Positions 9,880-18,607 of a stretch of DNA of 64,000 nt are shown here, one piece after another. Within the stretch, counting starts at the first letter, position 1, and every line of letters begins with the position of its first letter. The DNA lies in the NCBI RefSeq assembly GCF_000377005.1, contig NZ_AQYB01000033.1, positions 434,001 through 498,000 on the forward strand. The letters are read 5' to 3'. The notes beneath the pieces were generated by a model, which searched no databases, was not told where the DNA came from, and worked only from the letters and a program-made list of their open reading frames with translations. Source of the DNA: Streptococcus minor DSM 17118 (GTDB lineage Bacteria > Bacillota > Bacilli > Lactobacillales > Streptococcaceae). A program made the position numbers and the translations under genes.

Positions 9880-11424
9880 TTAAGTTAATTCATTAAAATC
9901 CCAAACATGATCTACCCATCCCTCATAGAAGTCAGGCTCATGACAGACCATGAGAATAGATCCTTTGTAAGCTTGGAGAGCACGTTTGAGCTCATCTTTA
10001 GCATCAACATCTAGATGGTTAGTAGGCTCATCTAACACTAAAACATTATTCTCACGGTTCATAAGAAGACAAAAGCGCACCTTGGCTTGCTCGCCACCTG
10101 ATAGGACCTGAATCTGACTTTCGATATGCTTGGCAGTTAGACCACATCTTGCTAGGGCTGCACGCACTTCTGCCTGATTGAGAGCTGGAAAAGCATCCCA
10201 CACTGCTTCCAGTGGAGTCTGACGATTACCACCCGCTACTTCCTGTTCAAAATAACCTACTTCCAGGTACTCACCCCGTTCTACAGAACCACTCAATGGC
10301 TCAATCACACCTAAGAGGCTCTTGAGCAAGGTGGATTTCCCGATACCGTTTGCACCGACAATGGCAATCTTTTGGTTGCGCTCAAAAGTCAGATTGAGCG
10401 GTGTGCGAGTCAGTACACGGTCGTAGCCAATTTCCAAATCATTGGTTTGGAAAATAAAACGACTAGGGGTGCGGGCCATCTTGAAATCAAAAGATGGTTT
10501 TGGTTTTTCAGCTTGGAGCTCGATAATCTCCATCTTATCCAACTTCTTCTGGCGGGACATGGCCATATTTCTCGTTGCGACACGGGCCTTATTTCGGTTG
10601 ACAAAGTCCTGCAAATCCGCAATTTCCTTCTGTTGGCGCTCATAAGCTGCCTCCAGTTGAGCCCGTTTCATAGCATGGACTTCTTGGAATTGATAATAAT
10701 CACCTGTATAGCGAGTCAGTTCTTGATTTTCAACATGGTAGACAATGTTAATGACATCATTAAGAAACGGAATATCATGAGAAATAAGAACAAAGGCATT
10801 TTCATAATTTTGCAAATACCGTTTGAGCCAGTCAATGTGCTCTGCATCAAGATAGTTGGTTGGTTCATCTAAAAGTAGGATATCCGGTTTTTCCAGCAAG
10901 AGCTTGGCCAAGAGAATCTTGGTGCGCTGACCCCCGGATAACTCCGTCACATCCTTGTCCATACCATAGTCCATAACACCAAGAGCACGTGCGACCTCAT
11001 CAATCTTAGCATCAAGGGTATAGAAATCTCGACTCTCTAAGCGATCCTGAAGCTCTCCCACTTCTTCCATAAGGGCATCCATATCGACCCCTTCTTCTGC
11101 CATGGACATATAAATTTCATTAATACGAGCTTCTGTCTTGAAAAGCTCATCAAAGGCTGTTCGCAACACGTCACGTACTGACTGACCTTTTTCCAGCTTA
11201 GCGTGCTGGTCTAAGTAACCTGCGGTCACATAGCGAGACCATTCAACCTTACCCTCATCCGGTTGCAGCTGTCCTGTCACGATGGACATAAAGGTTGATT
11301 TTCCCTCACCATTGGCTCCAATCAATCCGATATGTTCTCCTTTAAGTAGTCGGAAGGATACATTGTCAAAAATGGCACGATCACCAAATCCGTGACTAAG
11401 ATTTTTAACCTCTAAAATACTCAT
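9880..11424 (-). CDS. ABC-F family ATPase (YbiT/YkpA-like)
   Basis: A 514-residue protein with two ABC cassettes and no membrane segments. Walker A motifs are GANGEGKST (about 36-44) and GANGIGKST in the second half. The signatures are LSGGQRTK and LSGGEQAK, and the Walker B motifs are LLLDEPTNYLD and LVLDEPTNHLD. A charged interdomain linker (ABC_tran_Xtn) with QKEIADLQDFVNRNKA separates the cassettes. ABC-F proteins act on the ribosome E site; many are translation factors and some protect against antibiotics. The length and motifs match the housekeeping YbiT/YkpA-like branch better than a resistance subgroup, but that is inference. A convincing terminator follows. Confidence 0.88.
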   Translation of the reverse strand: MSILEVKNLSHGFGDRAIFDNVSFRLLKGEHIGLIGANGEGKSTFMSIVTGQLQPDEGKVEWSRYVTAGYLDQHAKLEKGQSVRDVLRTAFDELFKTEARINEIYMSMAEEGVDMDALMEEVGELQDRLESRDFYTLDAKIDEVARALGVMDYGMDKDVTELSGGQRTKILLAKLLLEKPDILLLDEPTNYLDAEHIDWLKRYLQNYENAFVLISHDIPFLNDVINIVYHVENQELTRYTGDYYQFQEVHAMKRAQLEAAYERQQKEIADLQDFVNRNKARVATRNMAMSRQKKLDKMEIIELQAEKPKPSFDFKMARTPSRFIFQTNDLEIGYDRVLTRTPLNLTFERNQKIAIVGANGIGKSTLLKSLLGVIEPLSGSVERGEYLEVGYFEQEVAGGNRQTPLEAVWDAFPALNQAEVRAALARCGLTAKHIESQIQVLSGGEQAKVRFCLLMNRENNVLVLDEPTNHLDVDAKDELKRALQAYKGSILMVCHEPDFYEGWVDHVWDFNELT

Positions 11425-11440
11425 ATATTTTCCTCACAAA

Positions 11441-11466
11441 AGAGGCTGGAATGCTTTCCAGTCTCT
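11441..11466 (-). terminator. Intrinsic terminator of the cdaA-cdaR-glmM operon
   Basis: An 11-bp stem (11441-11451 with 11456-11466, one G-U pair) around a short loop, followed on the minus strand by TTTT. Confidence 0.82.
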
Positions 11467-11479
11467 ATTTATTATTTAT

Positions 11480-12832
11480 TTAAGCTAGACCAATTTCTGA
11501 ACGGACCACATCTGCAATCGTATCAACATAGTAGTCTACTTCTTCATCGGTAGGTGCTTCTGCCATCACGCGCAGAAGTGGCTCTGTTCCAGAAGCTCGA
11601 ACCAAGATACGGCCGTTTCCAGCCATTTCAGACTCCATTTTCTCAATAATGGCAGCGATAGCTGGCACTTCTATGGCCTTATCTTTCATAGCGTTTTCTA
11701 CTCGGATATTGACCAATTTTTGCGGATAAATGGTCACTTCAGCAGCTAGCTCAGACAAAGTTTTGCCTGTTTCTTTCATAATTTTAGTTAACTGCACTGC
11801 AGTCAGTTGGCCATCTCCTGTAGTGTTGTAATCCATCAGGATGACATGGCCTGATTGCTCACCTCCAAGATTAAAGCCTGACTGACGCATTTCTTCAACT
11901 ACATAACGGTCACCCACTGCAGTGACGACTTTATCAATGCCTTCACGATCTAAAGCCTTATGGAAGCCAAGATTAGACATGACAGTTGTCACGATGGTAT
12001 TTTGAGCCAAAAGTCCTTTATCAGATAAGTATTTGCCGATGATATACATGATGCGGTCACCGTCAACTAAGTCACCATTTTCATCTACTGCAATCAGACG
12101 ATCACTATCGCCATCAAAAGCTAGTCCAATTTGACTATTGGTTTCTCTCACCAATTCCTGAAGTTTTTCAGGATGGGTGGATCCAACTCCTTCATTGATA
12201 TTGAGGCCATCTGGCTGCTCCGCCATCACGGTCAGTTCAGCCCCCAAATCCACGAAGACTTGGCGAGCAGATGTCGCAGCAGCACCATTTGCTGTATCGA
12301 GTGCTACTTTAAGCCCATCCAACTCGAGACCAGTTGAAACCAAGAATTGCTGATATTTTCGCAAACCTTCTGGATAATCAACCACATCTCCTAAACCGTA
12401 AGCAGAGGGACGTGGCAGACTGTCTTCAGCTGCATCTAAGAGAGCCTCAATTTCAGCTTCTAAATTATCATCTAGCTTAAAGCCATCACCTGCAAAGAAC
12501 TTGATACCATTGTCTTGAGCAGGATTGTGGCTGGCAGAAATCATTACCCCAGCGCTGGCTTTTTCAGTTTTAACCAAATGAGCCACACCTGGCGTTGCCA
12601 AAACTCCCAATTTGTAGACATGGATACCGACAGACAATAAACCGGCAACTAAGGCAGATTCCAACATTTGTCCCGAAATCCTGGTATCGCGAGCCACAAA
12701 AACACGTGGTACTTCTGTCTCGTGCTGACTCAGGACATAGCCACCATAGCGGCCCAGTTTAAAGGCTAACTCAGGAGTCAGTTCAACATTAGCTTCTCCT
12801 CGGACACCGTCCGTACCAAAATATTTACCCAT
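11480..12832 (-). CDS. glmM: Phosphoglucosamine mutase GlmM
   Basis: A 450-residue enzyme converting glucosamine-6-phosphate to glucosamine-1-phosphate for UDP-GlcNAc and peptidoglycan synthesis. The active-site serine motif SASHNP is at about residues 99-104 (phosphoserine S101), the metal loop DGDSDR is near 241-246, and the phosphate-binding tail [12 protein letters not shown] is near the C-terminus. It is the last gene of cdaA-cdaR-glmM. From published work in other Firmicutes, GlmM binds CdaA and restrains c-di-AMP synthesis, which explains the conserved clustering. Confidence 0.97.
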   Translation of the reverse strand: MGKYFGTDGVRGEANVELTPELAFKLGRYGGYVLSQHETEVPRVFVARDTRISGQMLESALVAGLLSVGIHVYKLGVLATPGVAHLVKTEKASAGVMISASHNPAQDNGIKFFAGDGFKLDDNLEAEIEALLDAAEDSLPRPSAYGLGDVVDYPEGLRKYQQFLVSTGLELDGLKVALDTANGAAATSARQVFVDLGAELTVMAEQPDGLNINEGVGSTHPEKLQELVRETNSQIGLAFDGDSDRLIAVDENGDLVDGDRIMYIIGKYLSDKGLLAQNTIVTTVMSNLGFHKALDREGIDKVVTAVGDRYVVEEMRQSGFNLGGEQSGHVILMDYNTTGDGQLTAVQLTKIMKETGKTLSELAAEVTIYPQKLVNIRVENAMKDKAIEVPAIAAIIEKMESEMAGNGRILVRASGTEPLLRVMAEAPTDEEVDYYVDTIADVVRSEIGLA

Positions 12833-12847
12833 TTTTTCTAATCCTTT

Positions 12848-13555
12848 TTAATTCTTATTTTTTATAATCGTTGCCTGCATACTTGTCACTTCCTGTGAGA
12901 AGACAACTGGTAAAATCTGACCTTGGGCATCAACTGCCTGTAAGGTTGCCGTACCTGTGTAATTTTGAGACAAGTCACTCACATCTGTAATAACTGCTTC
13001 CACTCGGTCTACACGGGCTAGAGTTTCTTCATCGCTGGTGACCTTGACAGTTTCAGTCTCTACTGTGATTTTAGATACTGAGTATCCTACAGCCAATTGT
13101 GTGTCATATATGTTGCCGACTACAGTAAAGTTTTTACTAGCACGTTTGCCAATTTTAACGGATAGGTTGACCGGTGTTAGGTTGGCATTAACGCCAGTCG
13201 GTAAATCCAAAACCTGAAGTTTTACTAAGTGAGTACCTGTATCCAAATCTCTCAAATTGGCTTTGACTTGAAAGCTACGCGTAGCTTCATCTGTCTCTCT
13301 TTGTAAAATTAAACGATTGGACCCAATCAAGTCAACTGTAACTGTCGATGAAAAGCCAGAAATAAAATATTTTTCACTGTCATATTCGATATTAATCGGA
13401 ACATTGTTGACTGTGTTAGTATACGTTTCTTTAGGCTGTGACTGATTGATGTTTGTTGAATTTTTATAGTTGGTCGTTGTCGCATAAAAGAATAACAAGA
13501 AAGCAATCAAGATGGAAGCGCCAAGTTGACCAATCATTCTAAATTTATCATTCAT
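12848..13555 (-). CDS. cdaR: CdaA regulator CdaR (YbbR-repeat protein)
   Basis: 235 residues, starting MNDKFRMIG. One N-terminal membrane segment (about residues 8-25, LGASILIAFLLFFYATTT) anchors an extracytoplasmic part made of YbbR repeats rich in beta strands. The ATG at 13555 overlaps the cdaA stop by one base and has GGGAGG upstream; a longer open frame reaching into cdaA was rejected for that reason. CdaR modulates the c-di-AMP cyclase CdaA, linking envelope state to c-di-AMP and so to potassium and osmotic balance. It lies 15 nt before glmM. Confidence 0.92.
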   Translation of the reverse strand: MNDKFRMIGQLGASILIAFLLFFYATTTNYKNSTNINQSQPKETYTNTVNNVPINIEYDSEKYFISGFSSTVTVDLIGSNRLILQRETDEATRSFQVKANLRDLDTGTHLVKLQVLDLPTGVNANLTPVNLSVKIGKRASKNFTVVGNIYDTQLAVGYSVSKITVETETVKVTSDEETLARVDRVEAVITDVSDLSQNYTGTATLQAVDAQGQILPVVFSQEVTSMQATIIKNKN

Positions 13556-14400
13556 TAATCTTGACCTCCCAACCGTTTCCACCATGATATTGGAGTTGCA
13601 TTTTCAGAAATTAAATGCGAGCGAAGACTAGCCTCAAATTCTTTCATCGTCAAATCGTGGCGGAAGTTGCCGTTCACTGCAATTGAAAGACCACCTGTCT
13701 CCTCTGAAACCACAAAAACAAAGGCATCTGAAACTTCTGAAAGACCTATAGCAGCCCGATGGCGGGTACCAAACTCTTTGGAAATTCCCGGACTCTCTGA
13801 CAGTGGGAAATAGGCACTGGCCACCGCTACTTTATTGTCCTTAATCACCACCGCACCATCATGGAGAGGTGTATTGGGGATAAAGATATTGATGAGTAAT
13901 TCACCTGAAACAACGGCATCTAATTCAATTCCTGTTGAACGATATTCCTGCAGCGTTCGCGCCCCTTCAATAGCCACCAAGGCACCAATTTTACGAGGGC
14001 TCATGTACTTGACAGATTTCACGATGGATTGGACAACCATTTCTTCAGAGGTCATAGCAGGACCAGAAAAAATATGGGTTGTTCGGCCTAATTTTTCCAA
14101 CATCGCCCGAAATTCTGGAGCGAAAATCACCACAGCAGCAATAACTGCATAGGACATGACGAGATTCATAAGCCAAAAAATAGTTTGCAAACCTAGTAAG
14201 CCCGCCACAATCTGGGCTAGGACAAATAGAAATACTCCCTTGATTAAGGTCATAATCTTTGTACCGGCTAAGGATTTGCTGAGATGGTAGATAATATAAA
14301 TGACTAGCGCAATATCAATCAAGTGAACAAGGGCAGTCCAAGGACTAGCCAGCAAACTTTCCCAGTATTGCGGATCAAGTAACTGATTCAGACTTAGCAT
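13555..14400 (-). CDS. cdaA: Diadenylate cyclase CdaA (DacA)
   Basis: A 281-residue membrane enzyme making c-di-AMP from two ATP. Three N-terminal hydrophobic helices (about residues 15-90) precede the DAC catalytic domain. The DAC domain carries the signature DGA in TPLHDGAVVI (about 170-180) and the RHR motif in GTRHRAAIG (about 207-215). The length is as expected for the streptococcal enzyme, which is normally the only c-di-AMP synthase in the genus. First gene of cdaA-cdaR-glmM, with the promoter at 14440-14448 divergent from murT-gatD. Confidence 0.96.
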   Translation of the reverse strand: MLSLNQLLDPQYWESLLASPWTALVHLIDIALVIYIIYHLSKSLAGTKIMTLIKGVFLFVLAQIVAGLLGLQTIFWLMNLVMSYAVIAAVVIFAPEFRAMLEKLGRTTHIFSGPAMTSEEMVVQSIVKSVKYMSPRKIGALVAIEGARTLQEYRSTGIELDAVVSGELLINIFIPNTPLHDGAVVIKDNKVAVASAYFPLSESPGISKEFGTRHRAAIGLSEVSDAFVFVVSEETGGLSIAVNGNFRHDLTMKEFEASLRSHLISENATPISWWKRLGGQD

Positions 14401-14439
14401 ATAAACTCTTCATTTCCTGTTCTTACTTAGTATTCTATC

Positions 14440-14448
14440 ATTATACCA
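14440..14448 (-). promoter_or_regulatory. Extended -10 promoter of cdaA-cdaR-glmM
   Basis: TGGTATAAT on the minus strand (TATAAT 14440-14445), 40 nt upstream of the cdaA start. Confidence 0.7.
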
Positions 14449-14489
14449 TACTTAAACCGATTTTTTCACAATAGAGCTAGTTTCAATCC

Positions 14490-14524
14490 TAGAAAATCGG
14501 ACTTCTTTGTGTTAAAATATTTCC
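14490..14524 (+). promoter_or_regulatory. murT promoter placing the start codon at or near +1
   Basis: TAGAAA at 14490-14495 (4 of 6 matches to TTGACA), a 17-bp spacer, then the extended -10 TGTTAAAAT (TAAAAT 14513-14518). Only 6 nt separate the -10 from the murT ATG, and no Shine-Dalgarno sequence is present, so the transcript is predicted to be leaderless. Confidence 0.6.
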
Positions 14525-15868
14525 ATGAAACTAAATACACTATTAGGAATGATGGCAGGAAAAGTTAGTCAATTTGTTCTCAACAAAGTAGGACGAGGAA
14601 CGACCCTGCCTGGAAAAATAGCCCTTCAATTTGATAAACAGATTTTGGATAGTTTGGCTAAGGATTACGAGATTGTTGTCATCACTGGAACCAATGGAAA
14701 AACTCTGACAACAGCGCTGACAGTAGGAATTCTCCAAGAGGCCTATGGAAAAGTCACGACCAACACGAGCGGCGCCAATATGATAACTGGTATTACAGCT
14801 ACCTTTCTTTCCGCTAAGAAAAATAAAGATGGCAAAAAGGTGGCAGTCTTGGAAATTGATGAAGCTAGCCTGAGCAGGGTAACCGATTTTATCAAACCTA
14901 GTCTTATTGTCTTTACCAATATTTTCCGCGACCAGATGGATCGTTACGGTGAGATTTATACCACCTACCAGATGATTTTAGAGGGAGCTGCCAAGGTACC
15001 TGAAGCGACTATCTTAGCCAATGGAGATAGCCCGCTTTTCAATTCTTCTACCATCATCAATCCCGTGAAATACTATGGTTTTGCAACTGAAGAAGGCCAA
15101 CCTGAACTGGCTCATTACAATACTGAAGGGATTCTGTGCCCACATTGCCATCAGATTTTACGCTATAAGATGAACACCTATGCCAACCTTGGTAGTTACA
15201 TTTGCCTTCATTGTGGCTTTAGTAGACCTGAGTTGGACTATCAAGTGACAGAGCTCAAAGAGATTACTCATACATCTTCTACTTTTGTCATTGATGGTCA
15301 AACCTACAAAATCAACATCGGTGGTCTCTATAATATCTACAACGCCTTAGCCGCAGTCAGCGTTGCAGAATTTTTCGGTATTGCTCCTGAAATGATCAAG
15401 GCTGGTTTTGACAAGAGTAAGGCTGTCTTTGGTCGCCAAGAAACTTTTAAGCTCGGTGATAAGGACTGTACCCTCATTCTCATTAAAAATCCAGTTGGGG
15501 CCACTCAGGCTATCGAAATGATAAAGCTAGCTCCATTTGATTTTAGTCTATCTGTCCTCCTCAATGCCAACTATGCAGATGGGATCGACACTAGCTGGAT
15601 TTGGGATGCAGATTTTGAGCAAATCCAAGAAATGAATATCACCGAGATTTTTGCTGGTGGCGTTCGCTCTTCTGAAATTGCTCGTCGTCTTCGGGTTACA
15701 GGTTATGATGAAGATAAGATTTCAGAATTTGATAGCCTAGAAAAATTACTATCTGCTATCGAAAACCAAGATGCTCAGCACGCCTATATCCTCTCTACCT
15801 ACACAGCCATGTTGGAATTACGTGAGTTACTGGCCCAACGCCACGCAGTCGGAAAGGAGATGAAATAA
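14525..15868 (+). CDS. murT: Lipid II isoglutaminyl synthase, Mur-ligase subunit MurT
   Basis: A 447-residue ATP-dependent ligase. With GatD it amidates the alpha-carboxyl of D-glutamate in lipid II to D-isoglutamine. The ATP-binding loop TGTNGKT is at about residues 54-60. A Cys4 zinc ribbon, CPHC (C205, C208) and CLHC (C227, C230), is inserted in the middle domain as in known MurT. The C-terminal DUF1727 region carries the conserved [11 protein letters not shown] stretch. The stop overlaps the gatD start (TAATG). No ribosome-binding site precedes the ATG; see the promoter entry. Confidence 0.96.
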   Translation: MKLNTLLGMMAGKVSQFVLNKVGRGTTLPGKIALQFDKQILDSLAKDYEIVVITGTNGKTLTTALTVGILQEAYGKVTTNTSGANMITGITATFLSAKKNKDGKKVAVLEIDEASLSRVTDFIKPSLIVFTNIFRDQMDRYGEIYTTYQMILEGAAKVPEATILANGDSPLFNSSTIINPVKYYGFATEEGQPELAHYNTEGILCPHCHQILRYKMNTYANLGSYICLHCGFSRPELDYQVTELKEITHTSSTFVIDGQTYKINIGGLYNIYNALAAVSVAEFFGIAPEMIKAGFDKSKAVFGRQETFKLGDKDCTLILIKNPVGATQAIEMIKLAPFDFSLSVLLNANYADGIDTSWIWDADFEQIQEMNITEIFAGGVRSSEIARRLRVTGYDEDKISEFDSLEKLLSAIENQDAQHAYILSTYTAMLELRELLAQRHAVGKEMK

Positions 15869-16653
15869 TGGTCTACACTTCATTAAAAAGCCCTGAAAAA
15901 GACTACTCCTACGATCTCAATATTGCTCATCTTTATGGTGACTTGATGAATACCTATGGTGATAATGGTAATATCCTCATGCTCAAATATGTAGCCGAAA
16001 AGTTGAATGCTCGTGTGCAGGTAGATATCGTCTCTCTAACCGATCATTTTGACAAGGATTTCTACGACATCGCCTTCTTTGGTGGTGGACAAGATTTTGA
16101 ACAAGCTATTTTGGCACAAGATTTACCAACCAAAAAAGAAGCCTTGGCAGATTTCATCGAAAATGATGGGATTGTACTAGCTATCTGCGGTGGTTTTCAG
16201 CTATTAGGACAGTACTATATCGAAGCAGGTGGTCGGAAAATTGATGGTTTAGGCATTCTAGGACACTACACCCTCAATCAGTCGGACAATCGCTACATCG
16301 GCGACATCAAGATTTACAACGAGGAATTTGACGAAACCTACTATGGTTTTGAAAATCATCAGGGTCGGACTTTCTTAGCAGAAAATCAAAAACCACTTGG
16401 AAAAGTGGTCTATGGCAAAGGAAACAACAAAGAGGATGGTGGTGAGGGACTACATTACAAGAATGTCTTTGCTAGTTACTTCCATGGCCCTATCCTCTCT
16501 CGCAATGCTAACCTAGCCTATCGTCTCGTTACAACTGCCCTACGTAAAAAGTATGGTTCTGATATCCAACTCCCAGCCTATGAAGACATCCTCAGCAAAG
16601 AAAAACCAGAAGAATACGCAGACATCAAAAACAAGGCTGACAAACCATCATAA
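15868..16653 (+). CDS. gatD: Lipid II isoglutaminyl synthase, glutaminase subunit GatD
   Basis: A 261-residue class I glutamine amidotransferase-like protein that frees ammonia from glutamine for MurT. The nucleophile is C107 in [11 protein letters not shown] and the catalytic histidine is H206 in YFHGPIL. Translationally coupled to murT by a one-base overlap, with GGAGATGAAATA upstream inside murT. The pair sits back to back with the c-di-AMP/GlmM operon, so both sides of this divergent region serve the cell wall. An intrinsic terminator follows at 16674-16704. Confidence 0.96.
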   Translation: MVYTSLKSPEKDYSYDLNIAHLYGDLMNTYGDNGNILMLKYVAEKLNARVQVDIVSLTDHFDKDFYDIAFFGGGQDFEQAILAQDLPTKKEALADFIENDGIVLAICGGFQLLGQYYIEAGGRKIDGLGILGHYTLNQSDNRYIGDIKIYNEEFDETYYGFENHQGRTFLAENQKPLGKVVYGKGNNKEDGGEGLHYKNVFASYFHGPILSRNANLAYRLVTTALRKKYGSDIQLPAYEDILSKEKPEEYADIKNKADKPS

Positions 16654-16673
16654 TCAGACGTACCTCATCATCT

Positions 16674-16704
16674 CTCCAACAGTTCTTCATCTGTTGGAGT
16701 TTTT
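16674..16704 (+). terminator. Intrinsic terminator of murT-gatD
   Basis: CTCCAACAG (16674-16682), an 8-nt loop and CTGTTGGAG (16691-16699), then TTTTT. Confidence 0.92.
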
Positions 16705-16717
16705 CTATTCTCAAAGC

Positions 16718-16746
16718 AAAAATACCAGTCACTAGGACTGGTATTT
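16718..16746 (-). terminator. Intrinsic terminator of the 305-residue membrane protein gene
   Basis: Perfect 11-bp stem (16720-16730 with 16736-16746) and a 5-nt loop; on the minus strand it runs into TTTTTG. Confidence 0.85.
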
Positions 16747-16828
16747 AGGAGATTATGAAAAATATTTAGGAGTAATATTAGTATAGTCCTAGATGAACAA
16801 ATTCGCATCCGTCTTTAGACTGATTTTC

Positions 16829-17746
16829 CTAGAAGAGCTTTCGAACTTCAAATTTTGTTCTGTTCAGTTTCAAAAGAGAATTAATGGTAACCGCTGCTCC
16901 AATCGCATTAAAAATAAAGACAAAAGCTAGATTAAAGTAATAGGTGTAACTATCGATATAGCCTTCAGCTAAAAATTCATGGATGTAGGGAAGAGTATCA
17001 AAAATGCTCAGTCCGTAATATCTTTGGAAAGATACAGCCCAGTCCAGTTGGTTGGCAAAAAAGGTCATGACCAGACTGACTATGATAGAGATGATTGCTC
17101 CCTTTGTGGAAAAACGTTTCGCCAGAAGTTCATAACCCTTGACAACACATACCCCCATCACTAGACCTGATATGTAAGAAATATAGCCTAGCTGCCCTAC
17201 AAATACAATGGCCGCAACCCCAATCAAAGATCCTAGAACAGCACCGATGAAACCTAAAAAAACATTTTCACTTGCCTGAAAACTTTCTTGCTCAGATCGA
17301 TCCATTTCTCGACTCACCTTTCCAAAGGCTTCTGTTGTCAAGAAAGAATACTGATTCCCAACCTGATAGAGATGAACATCCTTCGTTTCTCCCGTCATTT
17401 CACATACTTGTACATAACTATGTGTCGACAAATAAGCTGTCACTGACTCCAGTGCTTCCAAAACCTTAGCCTTGCGCTTAGATTTAGTTAGTCCGCCTTT
17501 AACAGTTACAGTTAGTTTATGGTTTTTAAAAGAAGCATGTGTAATAGTCGGATTTTCCTTCTTAACTACTTTGGCATCTAAACTTTGTACAGCTGAATCA
17601 TTTTTAACAGAAAACAGAAGCGTTATCACGCCATTTCCCACCTCAGAAGCAAGAAAAATATAGTTATTTTTCTGACCATACATGATAGGGCCTTGGCTAT
17701 CAAACATATATCCGTTTTCTTGAGCAATTTGTTTTAATATAGACAT
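16829..17746 (-). CDS. Unrecognised membrane protein with soluble N-terminal half
   Basis: 305 residues, no family recognised. The first about 160 residues are soluble and mixed alpha/beta (ENGYMFDSQGPIMYGQKNNY, then a basic stretch GGLTKSKRKAKVLEALES). About five hydrophobic segments follow, from FLGFIGAVLGSLIGVAAIVF near residue 165 to a last one near 280. Residues between segments are few, as in a small permease-like or sensor bundle. The start has AGGAGAATAAG upstream and the gene has its own terminator. Function unknown; a sensor of cytosolic conditions or a scaffold is only a guess. Confidence 0.75.
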   Translation of the reverse strand: MSILKQIAQENGYMFDSQGPIMYGQKNNYIFLASEVGNGVITLLFSVKNDSAVQSLDAKVVKKENPTITHASFKNHKLTVTVKGGLTKSKRKAKVLEALESVTAYLSTHSYVQVCEMTGETKDVHLYQVGNQYSFLTTEAFGKVSREMDRSEQESFQASENVFLGFIGAVLGSLIGVAAIVFVGQLGYISYISGLVMGVCVVKGYELLAKRFSTKGAIISIIVSLVMTFFANQLDWAVSFQRYYGLSIFDTLPYIHEFLAEGYIDSYTYYFNLAFVFIFNAIGAAVTINSLLKLNRTKFEVRKLF

Positions 17747-17807
17747 CTTATTCTCCTCATTCTATTTATTTTCCCTTACTGGGGCTATATCTCTTCTGCT
17801 TTCTCAA

Positions 17808-18560
17808 CTATCTCTTTCTTATGGGTAACATCTGTCGAATTTTATCCACATTCTGTTTGATAACTTGAGCATTAGTTGCTTTTTTAGCCTGCTTAGCCTT
17901 TTGTAAATGGCAACTGGCCTCTTTGCTAGCCATATCCAGATAAAAAAGTTTTATGATCTGTCCTTTTTTAATCGGAGCCCAGCTGAGATGGGGATTAGGG
18001 GACATGGAAATCACTTGATTGACCGTGACATTGGCATATTGAGGCCGAGGCTTGATTGGAAAAATCTCCACTTGATAACCTAAATGTTCCAGAAGCTCCT
18101 GAGCTTCTGATATGAGGCTTCCTGTAACATCTGGTAAGGGGATTTCTTTCTTACTAGCTTCGATGACAACATCATCCACATAGTAGAGTTTTACCAAAGA
18201 TCCAGGCTGAACTCTGCCAGATCGAGGCATCATCGCAACTACCTCACCTATATGTGCCTTGGCGTACTTCTTCTGCGGTTTGGCCAAAATGGTCATAACT
18301 TCTAAACCTAGACCTTCCAAATATTCGCTAGCCTGCTGAACATCCACATCCAAAAGATTGGGAATGGTCACCAAACTTTGCTTATACTGGTGCTGACGTT
18401 CCAAATGCTTATCGACAATAGGTGCTGCCTTATCCGTAATCTGACCGACTATTTCAACCGTATCTGGAATTACGCGAAACACCATATTTGCTGCTCCGAA
18501 AAGCTTGCCGATTTTTCCAGCCTTTTTCTTCATCATTTGTTTATTTGAACTAGTTGGCAT
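17808..18560 (-). CDS. Soluble protein with two PASTA domains
   Basis: 250 residues. After a basic N-terminus (about 1-60, KKKAGKIGKLFGAANMVFRV), two PASTA-like modules follow: VTIPNLLDVDVQQASEYLEGLGLEV (about 64-130) and IPLPDVTGSLISEAQELLEHLGYQV (about 141-205). A lysine-rich tail ends the protein. PASTA domains normally sit outside the cell on Ser/Thr kinases and PBP2x and sense muropeptides. Here there is no kinase domain and no clear signal peptide or membrane helix, so the protein appears cytosolic or cryptically exported. Upstream are TATAAT on the minus strand and the ribosome-binding site GAGGAGG. Separate from its neighbours. Confidence 0.82.
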   Translation of the reverse strand: MPTSSNKQMMKKKAGKIGKLFGAANMVFRVIPDTVEIVGQITDKAAPIVDKHLERQHQYKQSLVTIPNLLDVDVQQASEYLEGLGLEVMTILAKPQKKYAKAHIGEVVAMMPRSGRVQPGSLVKLYYVDDVVIEASKKEIPLPDVTGSLISEAQELLEHLGYQVEIFPIKPRPQYANVTVNQVISMSPNPHLSWAPIKKGQIIKLFYLDMASKEASCHLQKAKQAKKATNAQVIKQNVDKIRQMLPIRKR

Positions 18561-18607
18561 AGCAACTTCCTCCTCTTGTTATTATAGCAAAAATATGGAG
18601 GAATGAC

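Noticed and set aside
10372..10872. 166-codon plus-strand ORF antisense to the ABC-F gene
   Set aside because: Lies wholly inside a conserved gene and has no ribosome-binding site or family resemblance.
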